NCBI RefSeq assembly: GCF_900107725.1
Contig: NZ_FNQO01000005.1
Span: 101,345 to 165,344, forward strand
Source of the DNA: Microbulbifer marinus
GTDB lineage: Bacteria > Pseudomonadota > Gammaproteobacteria > Pseudomonadales > Cellvibrionaceae
Reading direction: 5' to 3'
DNA: 64,000 nucleotides
Within the stretch, counting starts at the first letter, position 1; each line of letters begins with the position of its first letter. The notes beneath the pieces were generated by a model. That model searched no databases and was not told the DNA's origin. It was given only the letters and a program-made list of their open reading frames with translations. Positions 34,535 through 42,277 of this stretch are shown here, piece after piece. The translations under genes were made by a program, and so were the position numbers.

Positions 34535-36670
34535 ATGAAAAGAAGAAACGGACCCCAATTGGAGTTACCGCAACTGTCCCGGCGGCGCTTTGTCACCGGC
34601 ATGGCGGCCGGCGCAGCGCTGCTGGGTATGCCGGCCGGGCTCGCCGCCAGCACACCGCGTGCGGGCGCGGCACCGCAGACACTGCGCGGCAACCAGTTTG
34701 ACCTGAACATCGGCTACCTGCCGGTGAATTTCACCGGCCGCGAGCGCACTGCGGTGGCAATAAACGGCAGCGTGCCCGGCCCGATACTGCGCTGGAAGGA
34801 AGGGCAGACGGTCACGCTGAACGTCACCAACCACCTGGCCCACGACACCTCGATCCACTGGCACGGCATCATCCTGCCGAGCAATATGGACGGCGTGCCC
34901 GGCCTCAGCTTTAACGGCATCAAACCCGGTGAAACCTTCACCTACCAGTTCCAGCTGAATCAGAGCGGTACCTACTGGTATCACAGCCACTCGGACTTCC
35001 AGGAACAGCAGGGCAATTACGGCAGCATCGTGATCGACCCGGCCGACGCCGATCCGGTGGCCTATGACCGCGATTACGTCGTGCTGCTGTCCGACTGGAG
35101 CGACGAATCGCCCCACGACATCTACGCCAAGCTGAAAAAAGAAGGGCACTATTACAACCGCCGCCGGCGCACCGCTGGCGACCTGTGGCGCGAGATCAAG
35201 GCCAAGGGTGTGGCGGCAACCTTCCGCGACCGCGAGATGTGGAACATGATGCGCATGTCGGATCGCGATATCTCCGACGTGACCGGCTACACCTACACCT
35301 ACCTGATGAACGGCCAGACGCCGGACGCCAACTGGACTGCGATGTTCCGCAAGGGTGAGAAAGTGCGACTGCGCTTTATCAACGCCGCGGCCATGTCGAT
35401 TTTCGACATCCGCATCCCGGGCCTGAAGATGACCGTGGTGGCGACCGATGGCCAGAACATCGAGCCGGTCACCGTGGACGAATTCCGCATCGGCGTGGCC
35501 GAAACCTACGACGTGATTGTCGAGCCCGATGGCGACAGTGCCTACACCCTGTTCGCGCAGACCATCGACCGCAGCGGCTTCGCCCGCGGCACGCTGACCT
35601 CCGAGCCGGGGCTGCGAGCCGAGGTGCCGCCGATGGATTACGCCCCGGTACTCGGCCACCGCGATATGGGCATGGGCCACGGCGCCCACGCCGGCATGGC
35701 TGGTATGGGTGGCATGGACCACAGCCAGCACGACATGGGCGGCATGGACCACAGCCAGCACGACATGGGCGGCATGGATCACAGCCAGCACAACATGGGC
35801 ACCATGGACCACAGCCAGCACGACATGGGCGGCATGGATCACAGCCAGCACAACATGGGCACCATGGACCACAGCCAGCACGACATGGGCGGCATGGATC
35901 ATAGCCAGCACAACATGGGCACCATGGACCACAGTCAGCACGATATGGGCGGAATGGACCACAGCCAGCACGATATGGGCGGAATGGACCACAGCCAGCA
36001 CAACATGGGCGGCATGGACCACAGCCAGCACCAGGCCGGTACGCAGGGCTACAGCCTGCACGGCGGCCGCCCGGAACTCGGCGGCATGCAGGGCGTCTGG
36101 TTCACCGACAATCTGGGCCGCGCCGGCCACGGCAGCAACAGCCCGATCGTGCACCTGCCCAGCGAATACGGATACGGCGTCGACATGCGCTCAGACATGC
36201 CGATGAGCGGTCTGCACGACCCGGGTATCGGTCTGCGCGATCACGCCGAACGCTACGGCCGTCGCGTGCTCAATTACGGCGATATCCGCAACCTGACGCC
36301 GACCATCGACCGCCGCGAACCGACCCGGGAACTGCAACTGCACCTGACCGGCAATATGGAGCGCTATATGTGGTCCATGGACGGTATCAAGTTCAACGAC
36401 GCCGAACCGCTGATGCTGAAATACGGCGAGCGCATTCGCATCACGCTGGTGAACGACACCATGATGACGCACCCGGTTCACCTGCACGGTATGTGGAGTG
36501 AGCTGGAAACCGGCGATGCCGAGTACATTCCGCGCAAGCACACGGTGCTGGTACAGCCGGGTTCGAAAATCAGTTACCTGGTTACCGCAGATGCCTACGG
36601 CCGCTGGGCCTACCACTGCCATCTGCTGTATCACATGCCGGGTATGTTCCGCGAAGTGCGTGTTGTTTAA
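34535..36670 (+). CDS. copA: Multicopper oxidase CopA (PcoA type) with 11 MDHSQH repeats
   Basis: A 711-residue periplasmic cuprous oxidase. Starts at ATG 34535 (GAGG upstream); a Tat signal (SRRRFVTGMAAGAALLGMPA) leads it. Copper ligands: HWHGIILP, WYHSHSDF, HPVHLHGMW and HCHLLYHMPGM, giving type 1, 2 and 3 sites. Between domains 2 and 3 (about residues 390-500) a decapeptide of the form MGGMDHSQHD occurs 11 times, far more than in most CopA proteins, and should bind Cu(I) through Met and His. Oxidises Cu(I) to less toxic Cu(II) and may sequester copper. Operon: leader ORF 3, DUF411, copA, copB. Confidence 0.95.
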   Translation: MKRRNGPQLELPQLSRRRFVTGMAAGAALLGMPAGLAASTPRAGAAPQTLRGNQFDLNIGYLPVNFTGRERTAVAINGSVPGPILRWKEGQTVTLNVTNHLAHDTSIHWHGIILPSNMDGVPGLSFNGIKPGETFTYQFQLNQSGTYWYHSHSDFQEQQGNYGSIVIDPADADPVAYDRDYVVLLSDWSDESPHDIYAKLKKEGHYYNRRRRTAGDLWREIKAKGVAATFRDREMWNMMRMSDRDISDVTGYTYTYLMNGQTPDANWTAMFRKGEKVRLRFINAAAMSIFDIRIPGLKMTVVATDGQNIEPVTVDEFRIGVAETYDVIVEPDGDSAYTLFAQTIDRSGFARGTLTSEPGLRAEVPPMDYAPVLGHRDMGMGHGAHAGMAGMGGMDHSQHDMGGMDHSQHDMGGMDHSQHNMGTMDHSQHDMGGMDHSQHNMGTMDHSQHDMGGMDHSQHNMGTMDHSQHDMGGMDHSQHDMGGMDHSQHNMGGMDHSQHQAGTQGYSLHGGRPELGGMQGVWFTDNLGRAGHGSNSPIVHLPSEYGYGVDMRSDMPMSGLHDPGIGLRDHAERYGRRVLNYGDIRNLTPTIDRREPTRELQLHLTGNMERYMWSMDGIKFNDAEPLMLKYGERIRITLVNDTMMTHPVHLHGMWSELETGDAEYIPRKHTVLVQPGSKISYLVTADAYGRWAYHCHLLYHMPGMFREVRVV
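35709..36033 (+). repeat. Tandem 30-bp coding repeat in copA (11 units)
   Basis: Eleven consecutive 30-bp units coding (M)G(G/T)MDHSQH(D/N). Units alternate between GG...HD/HN and GT...HD forms in the middle, making a higher-order 60-bp period (GGMDHSQHN-MGTMDHSQHD three times), which shows recent expansion by duplication of pairs. The near-identical codons over most units also suggest recent spread by slippage or unequal crossover. The number of units is likely to vary between strains. Confidence 0.95.
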
Positions 36671-36681
36671 GGAGTGCGACC

Positions 36682-37485
36682 ATGAAACCTGTAATTATTT
36701 TATGTGCCGCACTCACGGCAAACGCGGCCCTGGCCGAGGACAACATGTCCCATCACGGGCACGGCGACCACGCCGCGCAGATGGATTCCTATCCGGCCGG
36801 AGAAGGCGCGACCAGCAACCTGGAGCACGCGCCGGATTCCCCGGATCACGTAATGGATCACGAGGTACTGCTGACCAAGGTCACTTTCGATCAACTGGAG
36901 GTGCGCGAGAACGATGGCGGCGCGCTGAAAGGCGATCTGTGGTTCGGCAGCGATCGCAACAAGCTGTGGCTGAAAACCGAAGTGGAACGTGAGGAAGGCG
37001 AAACGGAGAAGGCAGAGCTGCACGCACTGTACAGTCGCGCCGTGTCGCCCTACTGGGATCTGCAGATGGGTATCCGCCACGACTTCGAAACCGAGAGCGA
37101 CAGCCGCAACTGGGGAACCATTGGTTTCAACGGCCTGGCACCCTACTTCTTCGAGGTGGATTCGGCGCTGTTTTTCAGTGGTGACGGCGATACCGCCCTG
37201 CGTCTGGAGGCAGAGTATGAGCTGCTATTCACCCAGCAGTGGATTCTGAGCCCGGAAATCGAGGCGGATTTCTTCGGCCAGAACGACCGCGAAGCCGGCA
37301 CCGGCTCCGGGCTCTCGGACGTCGAGCTGGGTCTGCGTTTGCGCTACGAATTTACCCCGCAGTTCGCGCCCTATATCGGCGTACACTACGAGAAGAAATT
37401 CGGTAACGCCGCCGACTTCGCCCGCGAGGAGGGCGAACATACCAGTGTCACCAGCTGGGTGATCGGTCTGCACGCCTGGTTCTAG
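36682..37485 (+). CDS. copB: Copper resistance outer-membrane protein CopB
   Basis: A 267-residue outer-membrane barrel of the CopB/PcoB family. Signal peptide (ILCAALTANAALA|ED), a short His-rich N-terminus (MSHHGHGDHA), then the conserved DRNKLWLKTEVERE, LYSRAVSPYWDLQMGIRHDF, RLEAEYELLFTQQWILSPEI, and C-terminal FTPQFAPYIGVHYEKKFG ending in HAWF. It is 12 nt after copA. It lacks the long Met-rich repeats of Pseudomonas CopB; CopA carries them instead. A hairpin follows the stop codon. Confidence 0.94.
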   Translation: MKPVIILCAALTANAALAEDNMSHHGHGDHAAQMDSYPAGEGATSNLEHAPDSPDHVMDHEVLLTKVTFDQLEVRENDGGALKGDLWFGSDRNKLWLKTEVEREEGETEKAELHALYSRAVSPYWDLQMGIRHDFETESDSRNWGTIGFNGLAPYFFEVDSALFFSGDGDTALRLEAEYELLFTQQWILSPEIEADFFGQNDREAGTGSGLSDVELGLRLRYEFTPQFAPYIGVHYEKKFGNAADFAREEGEHTSVTSWVIGLHAWF

Positions 37486-37496
37486 GCTGGTAAATC

Positions 37497-37530
37497 GGGC
37501 AGTGCGGGAGCCGCCGCTCCTGCACTGCCC
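37497..37530 (+). terminator. Strong hairpin between copB and copC
   Basis: GGGCAGTGCGGGAG (37497-37510) pairs with CTCCTGCACTGCCC (37517-37530), a 14-bp stem with one G-U pair and a six-base loop. A's rather than T's follow, so it may separate copB from copC only in part, or stabilise the upstream mRNA. Confidence 0.6.
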
Positions 37531-37572
37531 AAAACATCGAACAAGCCACGATAGAATTCAAGAGACGAAATT

Positions 37573-37935
37573 ATGCTGAAGACATCTCTCGTCAAATTGC
37601 TGACGCTGGCCACGCTGCTTTTCAGTACTGCCCTGTCGGCTCACACCGACCTGCAAAGCTCGGTACCTACCGACGGCGCAAAACTGAGCGAGTCACCGGC
37701 GGAGCTGCAGCTGCACTTTTCCAAGGCCGTGCGCCTGATGCGCGTTTCCCTCGAAGAGAGCGAGCGCGGCGAGGTAAAACTCGCCTTTATGCCCGGCGCC
37801 GTGCCGGAAAAAGATATCAGCCTGGCACTGCCGGCGCTGGAGGCAGGGGAATACACCGTGTCCTGGACCATTATGGGCAGCGACGGCCACAAGATGTCCG
37901 GGAATTTTTCCTTCCAGGTTGCCGCGGGAAAGTAG
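37573..37935 (+). CDS. copC: Periplasmic copper-binding protein CopC
   Basis: A 120-residue CopC/YobA protein. Signal cleavage after LSA leaves His24 as the mature N-terminus (HTDLQSSVP), which together with Asp104 and His106 (GSDGHKMSG) makes the classical Cu(II) site. No Met-rich Cu(I) loop is present, so this is the Cu(II)-only CopC type. It delivers or stores periplasmic copper, probably for CopD. It is three bases before the copD start, so the two genes form one unit; relation to copA/copB upstream is loosened by a hairpin. Confidence 0.95.
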   Translation: MLKTSLVKLLTLATLLFSTALSAHTDLQSSVPTDGAKLSESPAELQLHFSKAVRLMRVSLEESERGEVKLAFMPGAVPEKDISLALPALEAGEYTVSWTIMGSDGHKMSGNFSFQVAAGK

Positions 37936-37938
37936 CCC

Positions 37939-38793
37939 GTGTGGGAAGCGGCCCTCGCACTGAATAAATGGCTACTCTACGGCGCCCTGTCGGTCGCCGT
38001 CGGCGGCACAGCCACCGTGTTGCTGTGGACACCGCGCGGCGATATGAGGCCGCTGGTCAAAGCTTATTTAGTGCCCGCCTGTATCGCGGGCCTGCTGCTC
38101 AGTGCGGCAGGCTTTTTTATCCAGGTCGGCGCCTTCGCCGAGTCCGGGCTGCCCGGCATGTTTGAGCCCGTTTACCTATCGATACTCTGGCAGTCCCCGG
38201 CGGGCAACGTCGCCCTGTTGCAGTCGCTGGGTTTTGCCGCCACTGCACTGGCCGCACTCAGCTTGCCGCTCGACCGGCGCCGGGTCGCTGCGGCCCTCTG
38301 GCTATTGGGTGCGATCCTCCTGCTGCTGCCGTTCGGCTGGCGCGGCCACACCGCAGAACTGCCTCTATTAACGCGCGCGGCCCTGTCACTGCACGTCGCC
38401 GTCGCCGCCTTCTGGATGGGTGCCCTCTATCCGCTGTGGCGGCTATGTCGCGGCGGGGATCCGGTGCAGTGTCGCAACGGTATGGAACAGTTCGGGCGGC
38501 TGGCCGCCTGGCTGGTCGCACTACTGGTAGTCTGCGGAACCTGGCTGCTCTATGCCCTACTCGATGGCTGGGGGCAGCTGTTGCGGGGCAGCTATGGCCT
38601 GTTGCTATCACTGAAGCTGCTGTTTGTCGGCGCACTGTTGCTGCTCGCGGCGCAGAACAAATGGCAGCTGGTGCCACGACTTCCGGCGCTCACCGGCAGA
38701 CTCGCCCGCAGTATCCGTACGGAGATCCTGGTGGGTGCGGTCATACTGCTGATCACCGCGCTGGTCACCACGCTGACCGGCCCCCAGCATTAA
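37939..38793 (+). CDS. copD: Inner-membrane copper transporter CopD
   Basis: A 284-residue polytopic membrane protein of the CopD (PcoD) family, seven or eight hydrophobic helices. It starts at GTG 37939. Family marks are the helix with LSLHVAVAAFWMGALYPLW (conserved His and Trp) and the N-terminal NKWLLYGALSVAVGG. With CopC it is thought to import copper to the cytosol, which fits a need to supply cuproproteins while CopA/CopB protect the periplasm. Ends the first cop unit. Confidence 0.93.
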   Translation: MWEAALALNKWLLYGALSVAVGGTATVLLWTPRGDMRPLVKAYLVPACIAGLLLSAAGFFIQVGAFAESGLPGMFEPVYLSILWQSPAGNVALLQSLGFAATALAALSLPLDRRRVAAALWLLGAILLLLPFGWRGHTAELPLLTRAALSLHVAVAAFWMGALYPLWRLCRGGDPVQCRNGMEQFGRLAAWLVALLVVCGTWLLYALLDGWGQLLRGSYGLLLSLKLLFVGALLLLAAQNKWQLVPRLPALTGRLARSIRTEILVGAVILLITALVTTLTGPQH

Positions 38794-38974
38794 TCGAATT
38801 TCGATGCATGGCGCCGCAGGCAACCGCGCGCTAACTGCGCGGGTTACGATGGCATTCGGCCCACCGACCCGGTAGCTGCAGACTCTTTCGGAAATATGGC
38901 GCGCGTAACTCTCTTGAGCGAGTACTGTGCGCTAGTCTGGTTGGCACATATCCGGGATAGAAGGATCGTTGACC

Positions 38975-40771
38975 ATGGCGCAGCAGGACAAGGATGGACA
39001 GCCGCTGTTCGGCACGCGGCGCCGGTTCCTGCAGACACTGGGCGCCGGTATTTTTTCCACCGGAATCAATGCCACCTTCCCGCTCGCGTCCTGGGCTCTC
39101 ACCTCGCCCAAATACCTCCATGAAGGCATCGGCGACTATCACCCACAAACCTATTTCGATCTGGCCTTCCGCTACACCCCGTTGGATATCGACGGCCGCA
39201 CCGGCACCGCAACCGCCATCAATGGCACCGTCCCGGGGCCGCTGATACGCTGGCGGCAGGGCGACACTGTGACAATGGATGTCACCAATCACCTGCAGGA
39301 CACCAAACACGCCTCGATCCACTGGCATGGCATTCTGGTGCCATTCCGCATGGACGGGGTGCCCGGAGTCAATTTCAATGGCATCCAGCCAGCAGAGACC
39401 TACCGCTACCAGTTCAGGGTGGTGCAGGCTGGCACCTACTGGTACCACAGTCACTCCCGCTTCCAGGAACAGACCGGCTCCTATGGGCCGCTGGTGATCG
39501 ACCCGAAGGATGGCGAGCCGTTTCACTATGACCGCGACCACGTCATTGTGCTGTCGGACTGGGCTTTCACGGATCCCGAGACACTGTTCCGCAATATCAA
39601 CCTCGCGCCCGAGTACTACATCTACTACAAGCGCACCGTATTCAATTACTTGCACGATATCCGCAAGAAGGGCTTCGCCGAGGCCAATGCGGAACTGCTC
39701 CCCTTTCGCAGGATGAATATGAGCCCGCGGGACCTGTCCAATGTCACGGGCTATATCTACACCTACCTGATGAACGGTCACTCGCCGGATATGAATTGGA
39801 GCGGCAGATTCCTGCCCGGCGAGACCGTGCGCCTGCGAGTGATCAACGCGTCTTCCATGAGCAACTTTGACGTGCGAATTCCCGGGCTGGATATGGACGT
39901 GGTCATGGCCGACGGCAAGGCGGTAAAGCCCGTTCGTTGTCATGAATTCCGTATCGGCGTTGCGGAGACCTATGACGTGCTGATCAGGCCCCGCGAAGCA
40001 CGCGCCTATACGCTGTTTGCCGAATCTCTCGACCGCAGCGGCTATGCTCGCGGCACCCTCGCACCAGAGCCGGGCATGCAGGCGCCGGTCCCTCCACTGC
40101 GGCCGACCCCAGACCGCAAGCTGGAAGACATCGGTATGGGCATGATGAAGGGCAAGTACTTCGGCGGCATGAGCGACGCGATGAAGGAGAAACTGTGGCG
40201 CAAGCGTATGCAGTTGCAGGATGACGCCATCCCCGGACCCAATGGCCCCATGCCCTTCCTGCCGGACAAAGACAACCCCAATGTGGCCATGGTGGTAATG
40301 AACCCTCAAGACCGGCTGGCAGAGCCAGGTGTGGGCCTCGGTCACGATGGATGGAAGGTGCTCACCTACAAGGACCTGGTCTCCGCCGAGCCGCAGCCTT
40401 ACAAAGCGACGGTGGACCGGGAGATGTGCATCAATATCACCGCCAACATGGAGCGCTTTATCTTCTCGCTGGACGGAAAAAAATTCACTGAGCAGCCTGG
40501 CCCCTATCTGTTCAAGCACAACGAGCGACTGCGGCTGTTCCTCGTCAACCACACGATGATGGAGCATCCGATGCACCTGCACGGCATGTGGATGCAGCTC
40601 GAAACCGGAGCCGGCAATAAAGAGATCCCTTTCAAGCACACTATCCTGATCAAGCCCGGAGAGGCGCTGTCTGTGCTGATTACGCCAATCGAGAAAGGCG
40701 ACTGGGCGTTCCACTGCCACCTGCTCTACCACATGGAAGCCGGCATGTTCCAGGTAGTCCGCGTCGCCTGA
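38975..40771 (+). CDS. copA: Second multicopper oxidase CopA, without Met/His repeats
   Basis: A 598-residue CopA paralogue. ATG 38975 follows AAGGA at 38961-38965; a TTG six bases upstream is in frame. Tat signal TRRRFLQTLGAGIFS. Ligand motifs HWHGILVP, WYHSHSRFQ, HPMHLHGMW and HCHLLYHMEAGM are complete. It differs from the first CopA by having no MDHSQH block; in that position it has MGMMKGKYFGGMSDAMKEKL, and the protein is about 110 residues shorter. Paired with its own copB nine bases downstream. The two CopA proteins are too divergent for a recent duplication, so this unit was probably acquired or kept separately. Confidence 0.95.
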   Translation: MAQQDKDGQPLFGTRRRFLQTLGAGIFSTGINATFPLASWALTSPKYLHEGIGDYHPQTYFDLAFRYTPLDIDGRTGTATAINGTVPGPLIRWRQGDTVTMDVTNHLQDTKHASIHWHGILVPFRMDGVPGVNFNGIQPAETYRYQFRVVQAGTYWYHSHSRFQEQTGSYGPLVIDPKDGEPFHYDRDHVIVLSDWAFTDPETLFRNINLAPEYYIYYKRTVFNYLHDIRKKGFAEANAELLPFRRMNMSPRDLSNVTGYIYTYLMNGHSPDMNWSGRFLPGETVRLRVINASSMSNFDVRIPGLDMDVVMADGKAVKPVRCHEFRIGVAETYDVLIRPREARAYTLFAESLDRSGYARGTLAPEPGMQAPVPPLRPTPDRKLEDIGMGMMKGKYFGGMSDAMKEKLWRKRMQLQDDAIPGPNGPMPFLPDKDNPNVAMVVMNPQDRLAEPGVGLGHDGWKVLTYKDLVSAEPQPYKATVDREMCINITANMERFIFSLDGKKFTEQPGPYLFKHNERLRLFLVNHTMMEHPMHLHGMWMQLETGAGNKEIPFKHTILIKPGEALSVLITPIEKGDWAFHCHLLYHMEAGMFQVVRVA

Positions 40772-40779
40772 GTCCAGTT

Positions 40780-41646
40780 ATGAAAAATTTCGCCACCAGC
40801 CTCGCCATGCTACTGCTCTCATCTGTCCTCCTGGCCCAGGAGCAACCACCGCAGACAGTACCGATCCAGGCCAGCGACGACGGTACCGAGCCTAAACCGG
40901 AGGACTACCGCAGTCCGCCCCTGCCACCACCGCCGGGCAAGCAGATCAGGAAATATGCCGAGGATGCGGCGGGCAAACCCCAGCAGAATTTTGGTGTCAT
41001 CCCCATCCATGACAACCAGAAGTTTTTCCAAGTGCTGGGCAAGCGGCTCGAATACCGTCGCGACGGCGACATCGAAAAAGAGCTGTGGGAAATCGACGCC
41101 TGGTACGGGGGCGACCACAACAAGCTCTACCTGGAATCGGAGGGTGAACGGGAGGTCGGAGGCAAGACTGAATCGGCGAAGCTGGAGGTATTCTGGAATC
41201 ACGCCCTGCGCCCCTTCTGGGACCTGCAGCTCGGTGTGCGGCACGACTTCAATCCGAGGGAGAGCCGCTCGTTCCTCGCCGGCGGAATCCAGGGCATGAC
41301 GCCCTATGGCTTTGAAACCGACCTGACCGGCTATATCAGCGAGGATGGCGATGCATCCTGGCGGCTGGAAATGGAGCGCGGCTTTCACTTTACCCAGCGC
41401 CTCGAGCTGGAACCGCGACTGGAAACAGATTTCTCCTTTTCAGAGGTTCCCGACTACAACATCGGCGACGGCTTCACCGGTATCGAGCTCGGGCTGCGTC
41501 TTCGCTATATGATCACGCCCAAGTTCGCACCCTATATTGGTATATCCTGGGAGCAAAAGCTGGGTGAGACCGCCGACCTGATTGAGGCGGACGGCGGAAA
41601 AACCGAATTCACCTTCGCGGTGGCCGGCTTCCGATTCTGGTTCTAA
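40780..41646 (+). CDS. copB: Second copper resistance outer-membrane protein CopB
   Basis: A 288-residue CopB paralogue with the same barrel marks as the first: DHNKLYLESEGERE, FWNHALRPFWDLQLGVRHDF, FTQRLELEPRLETDF and ITPKFAPYIGISWEQKLG, ending in FRFWF. The N-terminus after the signal peptide is Pro-rich (PPLPPPPGK) rather than His/Met-rich, so it is a poor copper binder there. Follows the second copA by eight bases. Nothing recognisable follows on this strand. Confidence 0.93.
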   Translation: MKNFATSLAMLLLSSVLLAQEQPPQTVPIQASDDGTEPKPEDYRSPPLPPPPGKQIRKYAEDAAGKPQQNFGVIPIHDNQKFFQVLGKRLEYRRDGDIEKELWEIDAWYGGDHNKLYLESEGEREVGGKTESAKLEVFWNHALRPFWDLQLGVRHDFNPRESRSFLAGGIQGMTPYGFETDLTGYISEDGDASWRLEMERGFHFTQRLELEPRLETDFSFSEVPDYNIGDGFTGIELGLRLRYMITPKFAPYIGISWEQKLGETADLIEADGGKTEFTFAVAGFRFWF

Positions 41647-41908
41647 AAAACAAAGCAGCCGTGCGAAACGCAGACGCTCGCGATGAGCGAGAAACACAGT
41701 AAACACTGCAATGGTTAACTGATAGCAAAAGCGCGGGACGCGAGCACAACCGTGGTCAAGTTCGACATGGTCAGGCGACACCATGTTCGCTCCGACGACC
41801 AGAAACCGGCCCCAGCGCTACGAGATGCGCCGGCGCGGCAAGACTTCCATGCCATCGCCGGAAACAAACAAATGCGAAAAAATCAACCGGGCCAATGCGC
41901 TTCCGCAA

Positions 41909-42277
41909 TCACTCAACCACCAAGGTTCCACGGTACATCTGCATCTGGCAGGTAAACGGATACTCGCCCGGTTCCGCCGCGGGGATTTTCACCGCGGTGT
42001 CGCTGTGCACTGCCAGCTGCGCGCTGACTTCCAGATCCGGGAACAGCACCCATTCGGCACAGGGGCTGGGATCCTCGCGCCGGAAGTGCAGTGTGGCTTC
42101 GCTGCCCGCCGGTAGGCGGATACGGTCCGGCTCGTAGACGCCGCCCTTCACCAGTATCTGCAGTTTTTCCCCACCGCTGACCGCAGCGGCTTTTTGGCGC
42201 TGCGGCCCCAGCCAGAACCACCAGAGAATTGCCGCAATCAGCAGCAGGCCAACACCATTGATCAGTAAAGCCAGCAT
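41909..42277 (-). CDS. Membrane-anchored cupredoxin-domain protein
   Basis: A 122-residue protein: one N-terminal transmembrane helix (LLINGVGLLLIAAILWWFWL) then a cupredoxin fold of about 90 residues. Potential copper ligands sit in the C-terminal segment (FTCQMQMYRGTLVVE, with Cys and Met) and earlier CAEWVLF; the usual C-x-H-x-M of type 1 sites is altered (CQMQM, no His), so the metal site is atypical. The ATG overlaps the stop of the copper ATPase by one base (TAATG), a strong sign of joint function, perhaps handling copper handed out by the ATPase. Cupredoxin_1-type proteins are common beside copper ATPases. Confidence 0.85.
   Translation of the reverse strand: MLALLINGVGLLLIAAILWWFWLGPQRQKAAAVSGGEKLQILVKGGVYEPDRIRLPAGSEATLHFRREDPSPCAEWVLFPDLEVSAQLAVHSDTAVKIPAAEPGEYPFTCQMQMYRGTLVVE

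Noticed and set aside
35709..36033. Regular 30-bp repeats that look at first like a CRISPR array
   Set aside because: There are no unique spacers; units are directly joined, in frame, and code a decapeptide inside copA.
34565..36154. A 529-codon open frame opposite copA with repeated VLAVVHAAHV
   Set aside because: Produced by the complement of the copA repeat; no start signals and the real gene on the other strand is certain.
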